Shown here: piece by piece, positions 59,067 through 64,000 of the stretch
Numbering within the stretch: position 1 is the stretch's first letter
Layout of the letters: each line of letters begins with the position of its first letter
Assembly (NCBI GenBank): GCA_034440575.1
Contig: JAOTOL010001468.1
Span: 1,012,501-1,076,500, forward strand
Source of the DNA: Imbricaverruca yamaguchii
Taxonomy: Eukaryota; Arthropoda; Thecostraca; Neoverrucidae
Reading direction: 5' to 3'
DNA: 64,000 nt
Program-made: the position numbers and the translations under genes
The notes under the pieces: generated by a model
Database searches by the model: none
What the model was told of the DNA's origin: nothing
What the model saw: only the letters and a program-made list of their open reading frames with translations

Positions 59067-59896
59067 CCCGTCCCGTCTCGGGGGGTCTTCAACCGCCCCC
59101 CTCAGGTTTTTCGCGGATAGCGGACGAAAGGCGCGGGGCAGCGCGCCCAAATTTAGCATACCTTTTCCCCCATCACTTTGACATGCTGATTCAAAATTTT
59201 TAGGTCAGGTCATCTAGAGTCAACGAGTTGTTAAGGTTAAGTGAGGTCACCTCCAAAAACGTTCAACCAGTCGTCACGCTTTAACGGATATAGATATTAT
59301 AATGAAGCTTTCAGCGTTTGCTTATCTTTACGGATGCAACAAAATGTACGAGTTGAATTTTTCTTTCTTTTTTCGTTTTTGACTACATATAAATTTTGCG
59401 TGTTTGCCATATTGCAGTTCAAACACAGGATTCTGGCTAAAGTAAGCATTTCTTATTAGGGCAAGTAGACTTCCAACAACATTTTTCGGTCTGCTCTACC
59501 ATTGGAGAAGGAAAATTGAAGAAAACTTGAAAACTCAAAATTTTGAAATAAAAAAAACATTTTTGGGGGCCAAAATAATTATAGCCCTGGTCGATTTCGG
59601 TGTCCTTTTCGCATTCCAAATAAATGTTTTTTTTTCATATATCGCAAAATGAACGCCCCAGAGTAAAAAACATAATGCAAGTCGTGAAAAGTCGTGAAAA
59701 TCTAGCTCCCTGGTGACGTCACTTTTGGGGAATTTTTTTAGGAGGTGGACCCGGACCCTACTCGTCGAGCGCTTTCCGATGACACCTCTTTCATTTTCGT
59801 GCGATGCTTAGTTTGGATTTTAGAGGGGTCTTCAACCGCCCCCCCCTCCCCACCCCGAGACGGGGTGGGAGGATTTGACAGGAAAGACGACGCGGG
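59067..59896 (+). mobile_element. TTAA element (piggyBac-like MITE), full copy
   Basis: TTAA lies at 59063-59066 and 59897-59900. The left end is CCCGTCCCGTCTCGG and the right end, inverted, CCCGCGTCGTCTTTCC. Near each end GGTCTTCAACCGCCC occurs in the same orientation, an extra subterminal direct repeat. The interior carries GGTGACGTCACTTTTGG (a CRE palindrome) also found in the 48-kb copy. 830 bp, non-autonomous. Confidence 0.88.
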
Positions 59897-59929
59897 TTAA
59901 TGGAAAAATTCAAACCTTCCAAATGACCC

Positions 59930-60025
59930 CTTTGTTTGCTTTCTGGAGGTAACAGGACCTGTGTAAAACATGTCCTGTGAATACCTTAAAGCACAATAAT
60001 AAGATGTCTTGCATACATTATCATC
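59930..60025 (-). pseudogene. Weak zinc-finger-like relic, minus strand
   Basis: The minus strand reads LLLCFKVFTGHVLHRS and, after a frame change, GHLEGLNFSI next to the TTAA at 59897. The last part parallels ARLEVHETSI at 48.36 kb, which also touches the TTAA of the sister element. Finger cysteines and histidines are mostly lost. Confidence 0.3.
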
Positions 60026-61080
60026 AGCGTTTCCTAAAATGGGTATGGCTATCTTTGCCTATTCTACAGAAGCACAGCACATCGAAGAGAAGAACTTAAG
60101 AATGACCAAATCAATTTTTTGGCCGGACGAAAACTATACATTTGCTAAACCTGGAAATGCATTGATTCATACACTAAGGATCCACGTATATAATAAGATA
60201 CAAATTTAAGTTTGTTCAGGGTTTCAGAGTCCCTAAAAATATACTGGAGCATTGCAATTGGAAAAAGGCACCAACAAAATGTTCACATGTGTGAACCAAT
60301 TATTCAGTTTAGTCATAGCTGGTCACATTTAGAGATTGCCAACATCTCCTTCCATTCTCCCGACCAAACTTCCTTGGCACTTGCAGGGCTGGAGATCCCT
60401 CACAAAGTCAGGGGATACAAGTTCATATTTTCAAGGCATATTTTCACAGTGCATATGGAAAATGACAAACTAAGATTAACAGGATGCCAAACCAGGGGGT
60501 CCAGACTATATACAAACCCCAGGCATGGGCACTTGGTTACCAACTATGAGTAACATTAACAATATTATAAGCCCAAAGATGAAACCAAACATTTGGTCAA
60601 ACTAAGCCTGGTTTTCAATTGGGAACAGTTCAACATACCGGTACAAATTGGATGCATTGGAAGATCTAGAGCTGTTTTGAGTTGCGTAACGGTGCCAAGA
60701 AAAAATTAATTAGCCGGGACGGTATCTCTGATACGGGACAGGTTGGGGCTGGATAGATTGATCGATGAGATTCCGGGTAGTTCGTAGTACGTATTTACGT
60801 ACATATAAATAATGTGTCGTTCATATCTATTAAATATCAAGGGAGTTCCGCAGTTAGTTTGGCGACGTGGCGCGATAAATCCACCAAATTGGCGCCCAGT
60901 GACATCCATATATTCATCACATTAACTGTTATTGATATGGCACGCATGGAACACGACAAGTGATAAATATTGCAGCGCCGTATTGACCAACAACACTGAC
61001 AAAAGCTGGCTCGGAAGGCACGATAAATGAATGCATTGCAGAATACCACCTGCCCCGCTCGCTGGTGTTCGATGATTTAG
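60026..61080. other. Non-coding; unassigned 113-residue frame
   Basis: The plus frames at 60009-60209 and 60212-60553 are not built from repeats and have ordinary composition, but I recognise no domain apart from doubtful finger-like words such as FTVHMENDKLRLTG. They may belong to the same relic as the segment just before. Confidence 0.35.
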
Positions 61081-61735
61081 GCACGGAGCGCATGCGAATA
61101 GCTCATAAGCCAGCAAGTGCCGCATTCAGACGCGGGCACAGCGATGTCATTGCACCGACTTTGGAGAGTCAACATGCGCCGCCGGGCCTTGGCCGGCCAC
61201 TGTCTGTGGTGGTGGTGGGGGGGGGGTGAGGACCGTGTTGTGTGGTCATCGAGCGGCCGGTGACGGCCGTCATTGCCAACGGCTATCGGGATCACGTGCG
61301 GAACGGTCGGGGTCACGTCCGGAACGGTAGGGATCACGTCCGGAACGGTAGGGATCATGTCCGAACGGTGCTCCACTGGCGGCTTCGGAAGGCGCTCGGT
61401 CGACGCTCCTCCACTTTGAGTAACGGTCGGTGTTCCACTCTGAGCTGCGGTCGGTGTTTCTCCACTCTGACGCTGCGTTCGGTGCTCCACTCTGAGCTGC
61501 AGGCGATCCTCCTCCAATCTGGGCTGGGCTCGGTGCTCCTGCACTGCGAGCCGACGCTGAGCTATGGTCGGTGGCCGGTCTGGCCCTGCACATCGCACCG
61601 ACCGCCGCCGTTCATTGCCTCATCAATCGCGTACCGGCGCGCCCTCAATAACGTCGAACGCCGCTTCTTCACGCCGGAGACGGGCGGGCATCAGCCGCGC
61701 CAGCTGGTGACGACTCGGCGACGACTGTGTCGCCC
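61081..61735. promoter_or_regulatory. CpG-rich block with short 21-bp and ~31-bp repeats
   Basis: A 10-base G run lies at 61217-61226. Four units of a 21-bp repeat (CACGTCCGGAACGGTAGGGA) lie at 61289-61370, then worn units with GGTCGGTGTTCCACTCTGAG to about 61560. It leads straight into the 39-bp array. The 172-residue frames are from repeats and composition. Confidence 0.4.
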
Positions 61736-62622
61736 TGTGTATGGGGAGGCCAGCTGGTGACCGCTGTGTAACCCTGTGTATGGGGAGGCCAGCTGGTGAC
61801 GGCTGTGTAACCCTGTGTATGGGGAGGCCAGCTGGTGACGACTGTGTAACCCTGTGTATGGGGAGGCCAGCTGGTGACGACTGTGTAACCCTGTGTATGG
61901 GGAGGCCAGCTGGTGACGGCTGTGTAACCCTGTGTATGGGGAGGCCAGCTGGTGACGGCTGTGTAACCCTGTGTATGGGGAGGCCAGCTGGTGACGGCTG
62001 TGTCACCCTGTGCATGGGGAGGCCAGCTGGTGACGGCTGGGTCGCCCTGTGTATGGGGAGTATGGGGAGGCCAGCTGGTGACGGCTGTATCACCCTGTGT
62101 ATGGGGAGGCCAGCTGGTGACGGCTGTGCCACCCTGTGTATGGGGAGGCCAGCTGGTGACGCTGGGTCGCCCTGTGTATGGGGAGGCCAGCTGGTGACGG
62201 TTGTGTAACCCTGTGTATGGGGAGGCCAGCTGGTGACGACTGTGCCACCCTGTGTAGGGGAGGCCAGCTGGTGAGGGATGTGATGCCCTGTGTATGGGGA
62301 GGCCAGCTGGTGACTACTGTGCCACCCTGTGTATGGGGAGGGCAGCTGGTGACTGCTGTGTAACCCTGTGTATGGGGAGGCCAGCTGGTGACTGCTGTGT
62401 CACCCTGTGTATGGGGAGGCCAGCTGGTGACGGCTGTGTCGCCCTGTGTATGGGGAGGGCAGCTGGTGACTGCTGTATAACCCTGTGTATGGGGAGGCCA
62501 GCTGGTGACTGCTGTATAACCCTGTGTATGGGGAGGCCAGCTGGTGACGGCTGTGTAACCCTGTGTATGGGAAGGCCAGCTGGTGACTGCTGTGTCGCCC
62601 TGTGTATGGGGAGGGCAGGTGC
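61736..62622. repeat. Minisatellite, 39-bp unit, about 22 copies
   Basis: The unit is TGTGTATGGGGAGGCCAGCT then GGTGACGGCTGTGTAACCC. It is 13 codons, with an ATG in each unit and no stop in the frame reading MGRPAGDGCVTLC; the minus strand reads IHRVTQPSPAGLP. One extra GTATGGGGA insertion occurs near 62060. Without a promoter, splice context or domain I regard these frames as artefacts. Confidence 0.95.
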
Positions 62623-64000
62623 GCACACAGGTCGGGCTTGTGTTTCGAAAATAGGCAGTGGTGATAGCAACGGCTTCGACGTCGAGACTCTCCTGCGTGA
62701 GAATGACAACACCGGTGATGGATCAGAAACCACAATTTGCGCAAGTTCTGCTCATGGCAAATACTCTGACCCAAGAATAGGAGACAAGCCGTGATACACA
62801 GGTATCACCGTGGATGCAACCACAAGGGGCGGATCCAGAAGCATGGCTTGGGTTGAGGCGATCGCGAAAAAGCGACTTAATTTTTTTTTATATCGTCTCG
62901 TCTCGACTCGTCAGATTTGAAAGTTCGCATTCGTCGGGTCTGTTTAAGACAATATTTATCACACAAACTTTTCTCATATATTTAGAACATGTCCTTTTAG
63001 TGAACAATTTCGGGAAAAAATGGGTCTCTTGGGGAGGGAGCGGAACTCAGTTGTATTTGTATCCGTCACTGACAGTAAGTTGTTCCCACAACTGTGGATG
63101 TGCTCCCAATAGATGTCACCTACGCTCGTAGCCCAGTTGTGACATGTGCCAAGACTTGTTTACCTCTGAGCGTCAACCGCAAGGCCGGAATCCACGAAAC
63201 AGAGGTCGAGAACGCCTTCCATTACGTCGGAACACTGCTATCGAGTAGCCACTGGCAAATGCGACGATTCGGTTGTCGGTTGCGGATTAGCCCCCGAGTG
63301 CCTACTGGATCCAAAAATGTTATTATAGATCTAGTTACGTCAGCGAGCTCAGAGGGTCGTGGCAGGTAAATGCCCTGCGTCAACACGTCTGGCAAATCGT
63401 CAGTCACCCACCATTATCCATTTTGAATCGATAAGTGCAGGTAGCTGCCAATAATTCGCCATGTTTGCCAAAGCGGCTGCTTTGCATGTTTCAAAAGTGA
63501 CGTCATCGATTATCGACCTGGCAGGATAGCATGCTGTGCGTCGTAACGTCGGCAGAAGACGGTCCGCCGGGTGTTCCAGGCGGCCTTACGTTGGTGTGAG
63601 CCGTTTGTCCGCGATCACCGCATGCTTAAGGATCGCCTTGAATCGTTCTACACTCAGGCGGTTTAAGATGGCATTAATGTTGTGATCCCCGTGGATTGGT
63701 GGATGGTTCAGCAGCAAGCTCGTCGGTGCCTTTCAAAACGCAGCTCATTGTGCGGAACACGCAGAAGTGCTGACGATCAGTAGACATAAAAAAACCCATG
63801 CCCAGGTTCCGTCGCCACCCAGTCTAAACAACGCTCCAGTCGTGAACCAGATGAGGTCGTTCGACAATTAACGCTCCAGCTATCATGTCAAAACTTCAAA
63901 GTAAAACCAACAGAAATAGCGAACAGCTGTCAACACCACCACCGCTCGCATCATCTTGTGACAAACATCCGCTGAGGCTGAACTTCAAAGGAATCGGAAT
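62623..64000. other. Non-coding; unassigned frames
   Basis: No gene is recognised. AAGGGGCGGATCCAGAAGC near 62825 recalls DNA-transposon ends. The plus frame at 63094-63369 (91 residues) includes FHYVGTLLSSSHW, faintly like the sequence after a reverse-transcriptase domain, but too little to call. The rest to the window end is plain. Confidence 0.4.

Noticed and set aside
60212..60553. Genuine 113-residue gene
   Set aside because: No start context, domain or splice evidence; kept only as an unassigned frame.
63094..63369. Reverse-transcriptase C-terminal fragment
   Set aside because: Only a faint FHYVGTLLSS resemblance, with no other RT block within reach.

Overview
This is nuclear DNA from an invertebrate animal. 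The low gene density, CpG-rich blocks, tRNA-derived SINEs, non-LTR retrotransposon relics, TTAA-flanked DNA elements and many tandem arrays all point to a eukaryote. A short TTAGG-like stretch and the general character would suit an arthropod, but the species cannot be fixed from the sequence. I found no intact protein-coding gene, no intact tRNA or rRNA, and no CRISPR array. Nearly all long open frames are by-products of tandem arrays whose units lack stop codons.

Layout. 1-13 kb: GC-rich blocks alternate with minisatellites (108, 35, 47, 29, 36, 12 and 55 bp units) and a compound AC/ACGC microsatellite. 13-27 kb: more arrays (25, 20, 39, 26, 43, 46 and 13 bp units), a pogo-like MITE and a tRNA-derived SINE. 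27-33 kb: quieter and AT-rich, with a decayed TTAA element, a SINE with a perfect 14-bp target duplication, a strong hairpin and a 554-bp inverted-repeat element. 33-43 kb: 23, 77, 34, 36 and 30 bp arrays and two or more patches that look like poor consensus. 43.8-51.4 kb: two inverted, decayed copies of one non-LTR retrotransposon (endonuclease to reverse transcriptase), with a second SINE copy, a large AT microsatellite, a zinc-finger-like relic and a full TTAA element between them. 53-64 kb: GC-rich blocks, a SINE, 29, 43 and 39 bp arrays, and another full TTAA element.

What ties the window together is repeat birth and spread. The clearest case is at 44.85-45.24 kb: about nine copies of a 42-bp (14-codon) unit are an amplification of the retrotransposon's own reverse-transcriptase codons, which occur once in the sister copy at 49.8 kb. 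A separate 38-bp array sits at the endonuclease/linker junction of the same element and differs in length between the two copies. Many other arrays border CpG-rich blocks, which suggests a link between open or recombining GC-rich chromatin and tandem amplification.
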